This document shows, one piece after another, positions 9,273 through 17,882 of a DNA stretch of 64,000 nucleotides (its first letter is position 1; each line of letters begins with the position of its first letter). The position numbers and the translations under genes were made by a program. The notes beneath the pieces are model-generated. The model made no database searches and was not told the origin of the DNA. It saw only the letters and a program-made list of their open reading frames with translations. The stretch comes from Myxococcota bacterium (GTDB taxonomy: Bacteria > Myxococcota_A > Polyangia > JAAYKL01), in NCBI GenBank assembly GCA_030065855.1, contig JASJCT010000010.1, positions 26,638 to 90,637 on the forward strand. The letters are read 5' to 3'.

Positions 9273-11695
9273 ACAATAGCAGAACGATAATCGAGGGGCT
9301 GGTTGTTTCGAACACGGTATGGTGTCTGCTATATCTTTGCTCCTCTTTGGGCTGTTCCAGGCAAGAGATGGCCGATGGTCTACCTGAGGATGTCCTCTGC
9401 CATTCGTGCCATGGCAGCGAGGAAAACAATGCACCGCCCCAGGCATTGGGAAGAGAAAACAAAGAATCAGAAGAAGCATTTGTAATTGGCGCACACCAGA
9501 ATCACCTCAAGGCGGGAACCCTGCGTAAGGCTGTGCCGTGTGAGGAGTGCCACGTGGTCCCTGAGGATGTGAACGATGACGGTCATATTGATCCCCTTCC
9601 AGCAGAAGTAACGTTCGGTCAGCTTGCGCGACATGACGACACCACCCCAGAATGGCAACGGGATAAGGCTACGTGTGATGATGTCTACTGCCATGGTGCA
9701 ACATTACGTGGCGGTGAGAATAAAGCGCCCAATTGGACCATTACTGACGGCAGCGAGATCGCGTGCGGCAGTTGCCATGGGAATCCCCCGGCCGCGCCAC
9801 ACCCAAAAGGAGAGAGATGCTATGACTGCCACAAAGACACTGTAAACGCCGATGGAAAGATCGCTGTGAATAAGGGCAAGCATATAAACGGCGTCATCGA
9901 TGTCATTGAAATGGCTTGCAATGCTTGTCACGGCAGTGAGAAAAATAATGCCCCGCCAGTGGATACGAACGGTTATACAGATACCGCAGAAATAACAATA
10001 GGTGCGCATCAGTCGCACCTCAGATCGAGCGATTGGCACCTACAGCTCACGTGCGATGCGTGTCATGTTGTGCCAGAAGAAGTGACCGATCCAGATCACA
10101 TCGAGACCTTACCCGCGGAGATCACCTGGAATGCGCTGGCTTCAAGCGATAATGCAGCAGGTGTTTTCGATAGAGCATCGGCTCGCTGTAGCGGCACTTA
10201 CTGTCACGGCGCCACGCTGATGACAGGCGGATTAAATATCGAACCCAAGTGGACGGTTGTCAACGGCACCCAGGCCGAGTGCGGTAATTGCCACGGCCTG
10301 CCCCCAGGTGAAACCCATCCACAGGCCGGTACGCTCGAGTGCCACCTGTGTCATGGGGATGTGATTGGCCCACAAAATGCGTTTATCGCGCCTCAGCGCC
10401 ATATCAACGGCACCGTAGATGTGGATTCGGAGATCGCGTGTACTAACTGTCATGGAAACGAGCTCAACGCGGCGCCTCCAGTAGATACCTTGGGTCTGTC
10501 CGATGAGACCCTGATCTCGGTCGGCGCCCACCAGTCCCATCTCATTTCGAGCAATTGGCATCGAACGGTTTTATGTGAGGATTGCCACAAAGTTCCGAGT
10601 GATGCAAACGATGGCCACGACGACGGTGTGCCCGCTGAGATGACATTCAGCACCTTGGCCAGCCAAGACAATGCCAACCCCAGTTTTAACCGCCCTCAAG
10701 AAACGTGCACCGACACCTACTGCCATGGCGCCACGCTGATGACAGGCGGTTCAAACATCGCGCCCAAGTGGACGGTTGTCAACGGCACCCAGGCCGAGTG
10801 CGGCAATTGCCACGGCCTTCCCCCAGAAGAAACACATCCCGATAGCACAGACTGTCAGTGCTGCCATGGCGCTGTGGTCAATGCGGATTTAGACTTTATC
10901 GCTCCCCAGAGACATATTGACGGCACAGTAGATGTCGCCAACACCCATCCAGATAACTATGACGATCCTCAAAACCATGGCATGGATGCAAAACTTCAAG
11001 TTGCCGACTGTCGAGAATGCCATGGGGATAGCCTGACCGGTGGCTGTAGCGGTGTTTCATGCGATACTTGTCATGATTCAGGCTGGCGGCAGCGGTGTAC
11101 CTTCTGCCATGGGGGCACAGACAACCAGACCGGCGCTCCCCCTGAGGACTTGAGAAACAGCAACAACAGCAATGTCGTTTACGTGGGAAGCCACACAGCT
11201 CATGTGGTCGGAAACAACCATATGACATATGACTGCCGACACTGCCATAGAAAGCCGACCGATGTATTGTCGGAAAATCATATGTTCGACAACAGCCCGG
11301 CCAAAGCCGAAGTACACTTTTCCGCTGGATTAAGTGCGAACGGCTCATATACGTCTCCAAGATGCGATAATCTATACTGTCACGGTACAGGTCGCATAAA
11401 TGGGGATGTGTCCAACTTTGTCGGATCCATCAACGAATGCGATGCCTGCCATCCATATCTCAACTCCAGTCAAAGTCTCTGGAATCAGATGAGCGGAGAA
11501 CATGGCAAACACCTCCACGAAGGGGTGAAATGTTATGAATGTCATGAAGAGGTAACCAATTCTAATGGCCAGATAATCGGCGCACAGTTGCATGTCAATG
11601 GTGAGAAAGATGTGCGATTTTTAGGTGTGGAGTATAACGGAGGTACTTGCAATATTCGATGTCACGGAGAACAGCACAACAATGAAGAATGGTAA
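9242..11695 (+). CDS. Outer-surface multihaem cytochrome c lipoprotein with CxxxxCH/CxxCH modules (about 23 haems)
   Basis: I count 18 CXXCH, four CX4CH (CDDVYCH, CSGTYCH, CTDTYCH, CDNLYCH) and one CX3CH (CNIRCH) site. The CX4CH...CXXCH modules are the type first described in Geobacter (TIGR01904) and found in OmcB-like outer-surface cytochromes. A hydrophobic stretch ending in LCSSLGC provides a lipobox, so the protein is probably a lipoprotein. About three tandem modules of ~173 residues (CxACHGS..NAPP.., GAHQSHL, CHGATL, CGNCHG.PP) make up the first two thirds; the last third diverges. It overlaps the preceding cytochrome gene by 31 bases, and the start is uncertain (ATG 9242 or 9254, no good ribosome site). 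Likely role: final electron transfer to extracellular acceptors or partner cells. Confidence 0.88.
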   Translation: MVCSMSQTKINNSRTIIEGLVVSNTVWCLLYLCSSLGCSRQEMADGLPEDVLCHSCHGSEENNAPPQALGRENKESEEAFVIGAHQNHLKAGTLRKAVPCEECHVVPEDVNDDGHIDPLPAEVTFGQLARHDDTTPEWQRDKATCDDVYCHGATLRGGENKAPNWTITDGSEIACGSCHGNPPAAPHPKGERCYDCHKDTVNADGKIAVNKGKHINGVIDVIEMACNACHGSEKNNAPPVDTNGYTDTAEITIGAHQSHLRSSDWHLQLTCDACHVVPEEVTDPDHIETLPAEITWNALASSDNAAGVFDRASARCSGTYCHGATLMTGGLNIEPKWTVVNGTQAECGNCHGLPPGETHPQAGTLECHLCHGDVIGPQNAFIAPQRHINGTVDVDSEIACTNCHGNELNAAPPVDTLGLSDETLISVGAHQSHLISSNWHRTVLCEDCHKVPSDANDGHDDGVPAEMTFSTLASQDNANPSFNRPQETCTDTYCHGATLMTGGSNIAPKWTVVNGTQAECGNCHGLPPEETHPDSTDCQCCHGAVVNADLDFIAPQRHIDGTVDVANTHPDNYDDPQNHGMDAKLQVADCRECHGDSLTGGCSGVSCDTCHDSGWRQRCTFCHGGTDNQTGAPPEDLRNSNNSNVVYVGSHTAHVVGNNHMTYDCRHCHRKPTDVLSENHMFDNSPAKAEVHFSAGLSANGSYTSPRCDNLYCHGTGRINGDVSNFVGSINECDACHPYLNSSQSLWNQMSGEHGKHLHEGVKCYECHEEVTNSNGQIIGAQLHVNGEKDVRFLGVEYNGGTCNIRCHGEQHNNEEW
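10208..10305 (+). repeat. Internal duplication, copy 1 (98 bp, with 10727-10824)
   Basis: This stretch, encoding the GATLMTGG...PKWTVVNGTQAECGNCHGLPP part of one module, differs at about 7 of 98 bases from the segment 519 bases further on. Flanking parts of the same modules are clearly more diverged, which points to recent duplication or gene conversion inside the cytochrome gene. Confidence 0.85.
10727..10824 (+). repeat. Internal duplication, copy 2 (98 bp, with 10208-10305)
   Basis: Second copy of the near-identical module segment. The offset of 519 bases equals exactly 173 codons, the module length of the cytochrome, so the reading frame is kept. Confidence 0.85.
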
Positions 11696-11744
11696 ATTTG
11701 CTAATTCTGAATGGGTAAAACACACTATTTATAGGGAGAAACTC

Positions 11745-12110
11745 ATGAAACCGAATCATTTGAAAGCTTGTTTTATCGTATTGGCCCTGGGCATGGTCTT
11801 TGCTGTATTTAGTGGCTATGCCGGCGATACAAAACCACCATCAAAAGTAGACCTGACCCCGTATCAATCGAAAAAGCCCACGTCCCGATTCGGTCATAAA
11901 ATACACACCGACCTGAACATCAAGTGTAATCAGTGTCACCATAAAGCGAAAAATGGAAACAGGGATGTCAAATGTATCCAGTGCCACAAGGCAGAAACCA
12001 AAGGAAAAGTGCTCGGCATCAAAGAAGCATTTCACAAGCAGTGCAAAGATTGCCATAAAAAACACAAAGATAAAAACGCTCCATTGAAATGCAAAGAGTG
12101 TCATCAGTAA
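11745..12110 (+). CDS. Tetrahaem cytochrome c3 (class III)
   Basis: Soluble periplasmic electron shuttle. The ATG at 11745 is preceded by AGGGAG at a spacing of 6, giving 121 residues: a cleavable signal (ALGMVFAVFSGYAG), then four CXXCH motifs (CNQCH, CIQCH, CKDCH, CKECH). The typical class III axial histidines are present (FGHKIH before the first haem, CHH at the first, and EAFHKQC). Length and haem number fit type I cytochrome c3 of sulfate reducers rather than the trihaem c7 of Geobacter. It is very Lys-rich, as expected for a partner that docks on acidic redox proteins. It ends the cytochrome cluster and may shuttle electrons between the HmcA-like protein encoded at 49250 and the outer-membrane conduit. 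Confidence 0.88.
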   Translation: MKPNHLKACFIVLALGMVFAVFSGYAGDTKPPSKVDLTPYQSKKPTSRFGHKIHTDLNIKCNQCHHKAKNGNRDVKCIQCHKAETKGKVLGIKEAFHKQCKDCHKKHKDKNAPLKCKECHQ

Positions 12111-12143
12111 ATTAATCACTGCGGTCTAGTGCCTAATAATGGA

Positions 12144-13760
12144 TCATCCACGGGTGCGGCCCTGGGACGGGGTAGAAACTATCAGTCTGGGGTATGGCTG
12201 TCCGCAGGAAGAGGCGTGTTTTCCTATCCGCTGGGCAATATCTCGCACCAGCGACTCTTTGTATCCCTCCGAGACTATCGATTCGAGGGTATGCCCCTGT
12301 TGAACAAGACGGTCGAAAACCACATCGAGCACCGTGTAGGACAGCCTGTCCTGTCCCTTGCGCAACGTGGTATCTGAAATACCCTGCCCTGGGTTGATCA
12401 GTGCCAAGGGGATCGCTTCCTCATGGCGGTTCATTTCAGCGGCAATTTTTATCACTCGGGTTTGAAGTACATCGCTCAGCACCGATAGTCCCTCTCCCCT
12501 GTTTATACGCGCCGCAGGAAGGTCTGCGAGAATATCCGACTTGCTGCAGGTATTGAGCAACAGGCGATGGTCTCGAGCGGCAAGGGCGCTCATCACAATG
12601 CTGCGAACGCGCGCAAGAAGGATCGGGTCCGGCTCATGATAACTCGGCGTTCCAGTTGCTACTTTTAATGACTTGATAAATGACTGAACAACATCATCAA
12701 TGCCTATCACTTGAAGGTGAATGTTCAAATGTTTTGCTAGTGCCCTGGTATGGGCAAGTGAATCTTTGCAGTCCCACCTTGAGGGCAACGCAACACCATA
12801 CACATTGTCCGGTGTCACGGCGCGGGCGGCGATAACAGAGACAACAGCCTCTTCAATCGTCCCGGTCAAGCCGATGAGGAGCGTTTCAAACCCTCGCTTT
12901 TTAGCATAATCGCCTGTTCCGTGTATCAATGCCTGGATCAGGGTCGCGGTTTCATTCTCTATCGTTTCGTGAATCTCTCCAACCCCAGTATCAAGGTCGA
13001 AAACAGTAGAATCTTCGGAAAAAGCAACCCCTTGGGAACAAAGAGACCCATCCGGTCCAATTGCGGCGCTGTTACCGCGGAAAATCAAGCCCTCTCCCAC
13101 ACCCACCTGGTTGATGTGGATAATTGGCCTAGAGTGCTGTTTTGCCACGCGCCTAAGGTGCTCCGTCCAGTTTGTATATCTTCCAACTGAGAACGGCACC
13201 GCGGCAATGTTAATGATCAGCTCTGCGCCCTGCTCTACCAGGTCGGCTACCGGATCTAACTCATTATTTCCATAAGCGCGGCTCCAATCCGGATCCTGCT
13301 TGCCCAAGGCATCTTCGCCAATGCAAATCCCAAGCTTGATGTTCCTGAAATCAGCCACTCGACATGACTCCGCAGGGTCGAAATACCGGTGCTCGTCAAA
13401 CAGGTCGTTTGTCGCCAGCACCTTCTTGGCGTGGGTAGAGACAATCTCTCCCCTGTCCAGTAAGGCAGCCACGTTTTGCAGGCGGTTCCCCATGCCGATG
13501 GGCGTAGGACGTGCATATCCAACGATCGCTGCCACGTGCTTGGTTTTGGGTATTAACCGGTCGAGGCTGCGCAAATTATTCGCTACAAATTGAGTCTGAT
13601 CGAGCTGTTCCAGCGGCGGATAGCCGATGATGGACATCTCTGGAAATACGCACAGATCCACATTGCGCTTGTGCGCCTGCAAGAGCACATTCTCTATTGT
13701 TTTCAGGTTTCCTTCGAGATCGCCGATTGTTGGATTGATTTGTGCGAGTCCTATTCTCAT
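12144..13760 (-). CDS. NadE-like protein with both active sites lost (probable pseudoenzyme)
   Basis: Over its whole length this is a glutamine-dependent NAD synthetase homologue: an N-terminal nitrilase-type domain (FPEMSIIGYPP, NDLFDEHRYF, NQVG...FRGNSAAIGPDG) and a C-terminal synthetase domain (LPSRW...LAHTRALAKHLNI, LLLNTCSKSDI, GLSVLSDV, ending in the helical TLRKGQDRLSYTVLDVVFDRL). The nitrilase Cys should precede the Glu-Asp of ICED; here it reads CIGED, with Gly148 in its place (Glu41 and Lys113 remain). The pyrophosphate loop SGGIDS is TGTIEE at about 299-304. Both reactions should be dead. The frame is intact, so it is not simply decaying. Start: MRIGLAQINP fits the family start better than the GTG 45 bases upstream. 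A regulatory or binding role is possible. Confidence 0.88.
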   Translation of the reverse strand: MRIGLAQINPTIGDLEGNLKTIENVLLQAHKRNVDLCVFPEMSIIGYPPLEQLDQTQFVANNLRSLDRLIPKTKHVAAIVGYARPTPIGMGNRLQNVAALLDRGEIVSTHAKKVLATNDLFDEHRYFDPAESCRVADFRNIKLGICIGEDALGKQDPDWSRAYGNNELDPVADLVEQGAELIINIAAVPFSVGRYTNWTEHLRRVAKQHSRPIIHINQVGVGEGLIFRGNSAAIGPDGSLCSQGVAFSEDSTVFDLDTGVGEIHETIENETATLIQALIHGTGDYAKKRGFETLLIGLTGTIEEAVVSVIAARAVTPDNVYGVALPSRWDCKDSLAHTRALAKHLNIHLQVIGIDDVVQSFIKSLKVATGTPSYHEPDPILLARVRSIVMSALAARDHRLLLNTCSKSDILADLPAARINRGEGLSVLSDVLQTRVIKIAAEMNRHEEAIPLALINPGQGISDTTLRKGQDRLSYTVLDVVFDRLVQQGHTLESIVSEGYKESLVRDIAQRIGKHASSCGQPYPRLIVSTPSQGRTRG

Positions 13761-14010
13761 GCTGCGGCTTCCTATGCCAACGCGATGATATGTCTCTTTC
13801 CCCACTAAAGAAGCGACATCAGCACGTGCAAAATGATGTTTCGCAGATGAAACTTAGCCAGGTGATCGACCGCTACCAGTAGTGCGGGCAATGCTGAAGG
13901 TTGAACAAAACCACTTTTACTAAAAAAAATCAATGACAGTGTGAATATAAAAGTTTGAAAAGAGAGAAAAATTTAATACCAGATAGACGGACATACCACA
14001 TGGCACTCGG

Positions 14011-15195
14011 ATGCCATGTTTTTCCATTGCGCCCAGGGACCTCAAACGCTTAATATTGATCTGTGAGAATGGAACCCATGATGACTTGGTACCTGAATTG
14101 AGCCTCGCTTTAGGGGAAATCGAGCGACTGGCAGGTCGAACAATTATCGCTGGATTCGAGGGCACCCAATTGCCTTCAGAAATAAAGCGCGCCCTTGCCC
14201 AAGGGTCTCTCGGTGGCATCATTCTCTTCAAGAGGAACATCAAACAAATATTAGAATTTGTTGAGATAATTAAAGAAATCAATTCTATCAGCTCCCCTGA
14301 ATGGCGCCCGATTATCTGCATCGATCAGGAAGGCGGACGGGTTGTTCGCTTAAAAGCGCCCCTGACTGTGCTTCCGGCAGCCCGCAAACTTGGGGATTTT
14401 AACGATCCAGAGCTGACAGAAGCTGCTGGAAAGTTAGTTGGATTAGAGTTGGGCGCCCTTGGGATTACCCTTAATTTTGCGCCAGTGCTCGACGTGGATA
14501 CTGCAACAGGACACGGCGGTGTCATCGGCGATCGATGCTATGGTCAAACGCCCGTCCAGGTGGTGACGCACGGACTCGCATTTGCCCGGGGACTGAAGCG
14601 CAGCGCTGTCGTGCCGTGTGCCAAGCATTTTCCCGGCCACGGTGATGCTGGCCTGGATAGCCATGTCACGCTGCCTGAAGTCGCCCACGATGCCACCAGA
14701 CTGCGATCGATTGAAATCGCCCCCTTTGCAGAGTGGGTGACCGCCGATATGGGTCCAATAATGACCGCCCACGTGATGTTTCCATCCCTGGACGCTGAAA
14801 ACCCTGCCACTTGCAGTCGCCCTATTTTGACCGATCTGTTGCGTCATGACCTGGGGTTCAAGGGCGTGATATTTTCAGATGACATGGAGATGGGTGCAGT
14901 CTCCGCGATAGGAGATCCCGGGTCAATCGCTATCCAATCAATACGTGCCGGGGTTGATGGCCTGTTGGTATGTCGCCGTCTCGATATACAAAGCGCCATT
15001 TGCGAGGCGTTGTCGCGCGCGGCCCGCGATGATCCTGCCTTTGCGAACCGGTTGCACATCAGCGCCCACCGCATTGGGGCGTGCCATCTAAAAGCGCCTG
15101 ACCGGGCTGGACCAGGCCCCGAATGGGTCGGTTCAGATGCACATCGGGCAATGCAAACAGCGCTACTTAAGCGCCTGGACGGGAAACCACTGTGA
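14011..15195 (+). CDS. nagZ: Glycoside hydrolase family 3, NagZ-like beta-N-acetylhexosaminidase
   Basis: Family GH3 enzyme that in the NagZ branch removes GlcNAc from muropeptides during peptidoglycan recycling in the cytoplasm. The 394 residues show the family signatures: IDQEGGRVVRL, LNFAPVLDVD, the NagZ-specific loop KHFPGHGDAGLDSHVTLPEV with the catalytic His/Asp, and FSDDMEMGAV with the nucleophile Asp near residue 290. No signal peptide is visible, which supports the cytoplasmic role. The start is uncertain: the ATG at 14011 has no strong ribosome site and about 30 residues precede recognisable homology. It overlaps hflX by 4 bases (GTGA), so the two are translationally coupled. Confidence 0.88.
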   Translation: MPCFSIAPRDLKRLILICENGTHDDLVPELSLALGEIERLAGRTIIAGFEGTQLPSEIKRALAQGSLGGIILFKRNIKQILEFVEIIKEINSISSPEWRPIICIDQEGGRVVRLKAPLTVLPAARKLGDFNDPELTEAAGKLVGLELGALGITLNFAPVLDVDTATGHGGVIGDRCYGQTPVQVVTHGLAFARGLKRSAVVPCAKHFPGHGDAGLDSHVTLPEVAHDATRLRSIEIAPFAEWVTADMGPIMTAHVMFPSLDAENPATCSRPILTDLLRHDLGFKGVIFSDDMEMGAVSAIGDPGSIAIQSIRAGVDGLLVCRRLDIQSAICEALSRAARDDPAFANRLHISAHRIGACHLKAPDRAGPGPEWVGSDAHRAMQTALLKRLDGKPL

Positions 15196-16868
15196 CTGTG
15201 CACGGCAATCTCAACGGGCTGAAATCCGCCCAAAAAAAATCACTCGAACGACTGACGCGACGGCGCATCCCAGCCGAACGGATCATCACGCCGGAGCTCT
15301 CCCAAACCCTGGCTTATTTATCCCGGGAAATCAGTCGACAGATCGGACTGTTCATCGATCGTCAGGGCCAAGTCGTTCAAGTTGCAGTGGGCAACGCCAC
15401 CCAGATCCTCTTGCCCGACTTTGGCCGGCTTCGGGCTGGTGAGCAGCGATTTCGAGGTCTGCGCTTTGTCCACACCCACCTGCGCAGCGAACCCTTATCC
15501 CGGGACGACCTCACTGATCTCACCCGACTTAGATTGGATATTGTCGTGGCCATCGGCGTGGGGCAGGACGGCGCGCCAGGCGCGATTTACATGGCACACC
15601 TGCTGCCACCCTCATCGAGCGACGACACCTATCGCCAACTCGGTCCCCTGAATTTGGGGATGCTGCCCACCAACTTTATCGAGCTCATCGAATCCCTGGA
15701 AGAAGAATTTCGGCGACAATACAGGGCGCGAGCGGTTCGGGCCCAGGACGAGCGGGCCATCCTGGTGCACGTGGCAACGGATCGCCGGCAAACCGCCGAA
15801 GCAAAGCGATCTCTCGATGAGCTGGCCGAACTCGCCCGGACCGCTGGTGTTTATGTTATCGATTCGGTAATCCAAATTCGCAAAAAGCCGGACAGCCAGT
15901 TTGTAATGGGGCGTGGAAAATTGACAGATGTGGTGGTTCGCGCCATGCAGCAGGACGCCGAGCTTCTCATTCTCGACCTCAATCTCGCACCGAATCAAAG
16001 CCGGGCGATTTCCGACATCACAGATATGAAGGTCATCGATCGCACGCAACTGATCTTAGATATCTTTTCCCAGCATGCCCATTCCCGGGACGGCAAGCTT
16101 CAGGTAGAGCTGGCCCAGCTCAAATATCTCTTGCCCCGCTTGGGTCAACGAGATGACTCCCTGTCTAGACTCACTGGTGGCATCGGCGGTCGCGGCCCAG
16201 GCGAGACCAAGCTGGAAATCGGACGTCGTCGGGCCAGGGATCGCATTCATAAGCTCGAAACCAAGTTGGCTGCCCTGTCTCGAGCGAGGTCTCAGCGCCG
16301 TGCCAGACGCCGGCGCAATGGGGTCCCTATCGTCTCTATTATCGGCTACACCAACGCGGGAAAATCCACACTGCTCAACGCGCTGACACAGTCCAAGGTG
16401 CTGGTTGAAGACAAGCTCTTTGCTACCTTGGATACGGCCAGCCGCAGGTTGCGATTTCCAAGAGAACGGGAGGTGATCATCACGGATACGGTGGGCTTTA
16501 TCCGAGACCTGCCCCAAGACCTCCTCGCTGCATTTAAAGCAACCCTCGAGGAACTCAAAGATGCGTCTCTCTTGCTCCACGTAATCGATGTGGCGGATCC
16601 GGCCAAGAACGAACATATCCGCTGGGTCGAACAAATCCTCATCGATTTGGAGCTGGCCGAAACACCCCGTCTCCTGGTTTTCAACAAAATGGACCTGGTC
16701 TCTGAAAAAACAGCACAGGAAGCGGCCGTTGACACAACCAGCGTGGCTATCTCAGCAAAAAGCAGGGAGACATTTCGTCCGCTTTTGAAGCAAATAGAGA
16801 CCCATCTATGGCCGTCTTGTTTGACAAATACTGAGAACGCATCTCTCTCAAAACAAGGCGGAAATTGA
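15192..16868 (+). CDS. hflX: Ribosome-associated GTPase HflX
   Basis: GTPase that splits stalled or stress-damaged 70S ribosomes. The order is typical: an N-terminal HflX domain with MGRGKLTDVV, an Arg-rich coiled-coil linker after the TGGIGGRGPGETKLE motif, then the G domain with G1 GYTNAGKST (about residue 385), G3 DTVGFIRDLP and G4 NKMD. At 558 residues it is longer than the E. coli protein (~426) owing to an extension of about 130 residues at the N-terminus, ending near VHTHL, as in the long HflX form of several phyla. GTG start overlaps the nagZ stop. Confidence 0.95.
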   Translation: MTVHGNLNGLKSAQKKSLERLTRRRIPAERIITPELSQTLAYLSREISRQIGLFIDRQGQVVQVAVGNATQILLPDFGRLRAGEQRFRGLRFVHTHLRSEPLSRDDLTDLTRLRLDIVVAIGVGQDGAPGAIYMAHLLPPSSSDDTYRQLGPLNLGMLPTNFIELIESLEEEFRRQYRARAVRAQDERAILVHVATDRRQTAEAKRSLDELAELARTAGVYVIDSVIQIRKKPDSQFVMGRGKLTDVVVRAMQQDAELLILDLNLAPNQSRAISDITDMKVIDRTQLILDIFSQHAHSRDGKLQVELAQLKYLLPRLGQRDDSLSRLTGGIGGRGPGETKLEIGRRRARDRIHKLETKLAALSRARSQRRARRRRNGVPIVSIIGYTNAGKSTLLNALTQSKVLVEDKLFATLDTASRRLRFPREREVIITDTVGFIRDLPQDLLAAFKATLEELKDASLLLHVIDVADPAKNEHIRWVEQILIDLELAETPRLLVFNKMDLVSEKTAQEAAVDTTSVAISAKSRETFRPLLKQIETHLWPSCLTNTENASLSKQGGN

Positions 16869-16899
16869 CCAAATCCCGTTGGTCGCGCAAACTTTCCAT

Positions 16900-17868
16900 A
16901 TGTTAAAAGGAAAACAGATTCTCATTACTGGGGGCGCGGGCTTCATTGGCACGCGTCTGGCGCTGCGACTCGTCGATGACAACCGGGTCGTGGTTCTCGA
17001 CACACTGCATCGCAATGCACTTACAACCTCGGGGCTTGAGCACCATCCCAATCTCACCCTCATAAAAGGAGATGTGCGAGATCGGATGGCGGTGAAACAG
17101 GCGGTCAGGGGCGCCACACATATCGTGCACCTGGCCTCTATCGCCGGCGTGGATACGGTCATGGCCAATCCACTCCTCACCATGGATGTCTGCATCAAGG
17201 GCACCTTCAATCTGCTCGAAACAGCCCTTGAAACAGATGGCATCGAGCGCTTTGTGGATTTCTCCACTTCCGAAGTGTTTGGCCGGTACGCGTATAACGT
17301 TACAGAAGGTGACGTCACCTCCCTCGGGGCTGTAGGTGAAGCGCGCTGGACATATGCTGTTTCCAAACTCGCGACCGAGCACCTGTGCCACGTGATGTAT
17401 AAGCAGCACGAACTACCTACGGTAACCGTTCGTCCCTTCAATATCTTCGGTCCTGGCCAGGTGGGTACTGGTGCCATCCACCACTTTGTCGTGCGCGCCA
17501 TCAACAATGACCCCATCGAGGTGCACAACAACGGGGTCCAGATTCGCGCCTGGTGTTATATCGACGATCTGATCGACGGTCTCCTACTCACACTCAGTCG
17601 TCCAGAAGCCGTGGGTAGGACATTCAACATTGGCAACCCCCAAACCGCGGTTACGGTCCACCACCTGGCCCGCTTGATTGTGGATCTCGTTGGATCGAAA
17701 TCCCAAATTACTCATATTGACTGGCCTTTTCCAGATGTTGAATTGCGCGTACCAGACGTCTCAGCCGCAGCAGCCCTGCTTAATTTTCAACCAAAATTTG
17801 ATCTCAATGAAGGTCTTCAATTAACTATAGACTGGTATAGAAAGAAAATTGCCTCGAGCAGCACCTAG
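16900..17868 (+). CDS. NAD-dependent epimerase/dehydratase (extended SDR), nucleotide-sugar type
   Basis: Extended short-chain dehydrogenase fold: GGAGFIG dinucleotide motif near the N-terminus, HLAS, a Ser-Thr region FSTSEVFG, the catalytic Tyr-Lys pair in YAVSK (about Tyr152/Lys156), and RPFNIFGPGQ plus R.WCYIDDLIDG, which are shared by dTDP-glucose dehydratases, UDP-glucuronate decarboxylases and UDP-sugar epimerases. I start at ATG 16900 (MLKGKQILITGG), not at the TTG 21 bases earlier, because it gives the usual short lead to the Rossmann strand. It lies 31 bases behind hflX. Its product probably feeds surface polysaccharide synthesis, but no glycosyltransferases are adjacent and the substrate is unknown. 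Confidence 0.85.
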   Translation: MLKGKQILITGGAGFIGTRLALRLVDDNRVVVLDTLHRNALTTSGLEHHPNLTLIKGDVRDRMAVKQAVRGATHIVHLASIAGVDTVMANPLLTMDVCIKGTFNLLETALETDGIERFVDFSTSEVFGRYAYNVTEGDVTSLGAVGEARWTYAVSKLATEHLCHVMYKQHELPTVTVRPFNIFGPGQVGTGAIHHFVVRAINNDPIEVHNNGVQIRAWCYIDDLIDGLLLTLSRPEAVGRTFNIGNPQTAVTVHHLARLIVDLVGSKSQITHIDWPFPDVELRVPDVSAAAALLNFQPKFDLNEGLQLTIDWYRKKIASSST

Positions 17869-17882
17869 TCCCCTGTTTCCCG

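Noticed and set aside
13837..13854. TGTTTCG...ATGAAAC, possible third regulator site between nadE-like gene and nagZ
   Set aside because: Only a half-match to the 14-mer and no -24/-12 promoter with correct spacing nearby on either strand.
16056..16634. 192-residue minus-strand frame opposite hflX
   Set aside because: Shadow of the GTPase gene; no motif, while the plus strand has all G motifs.
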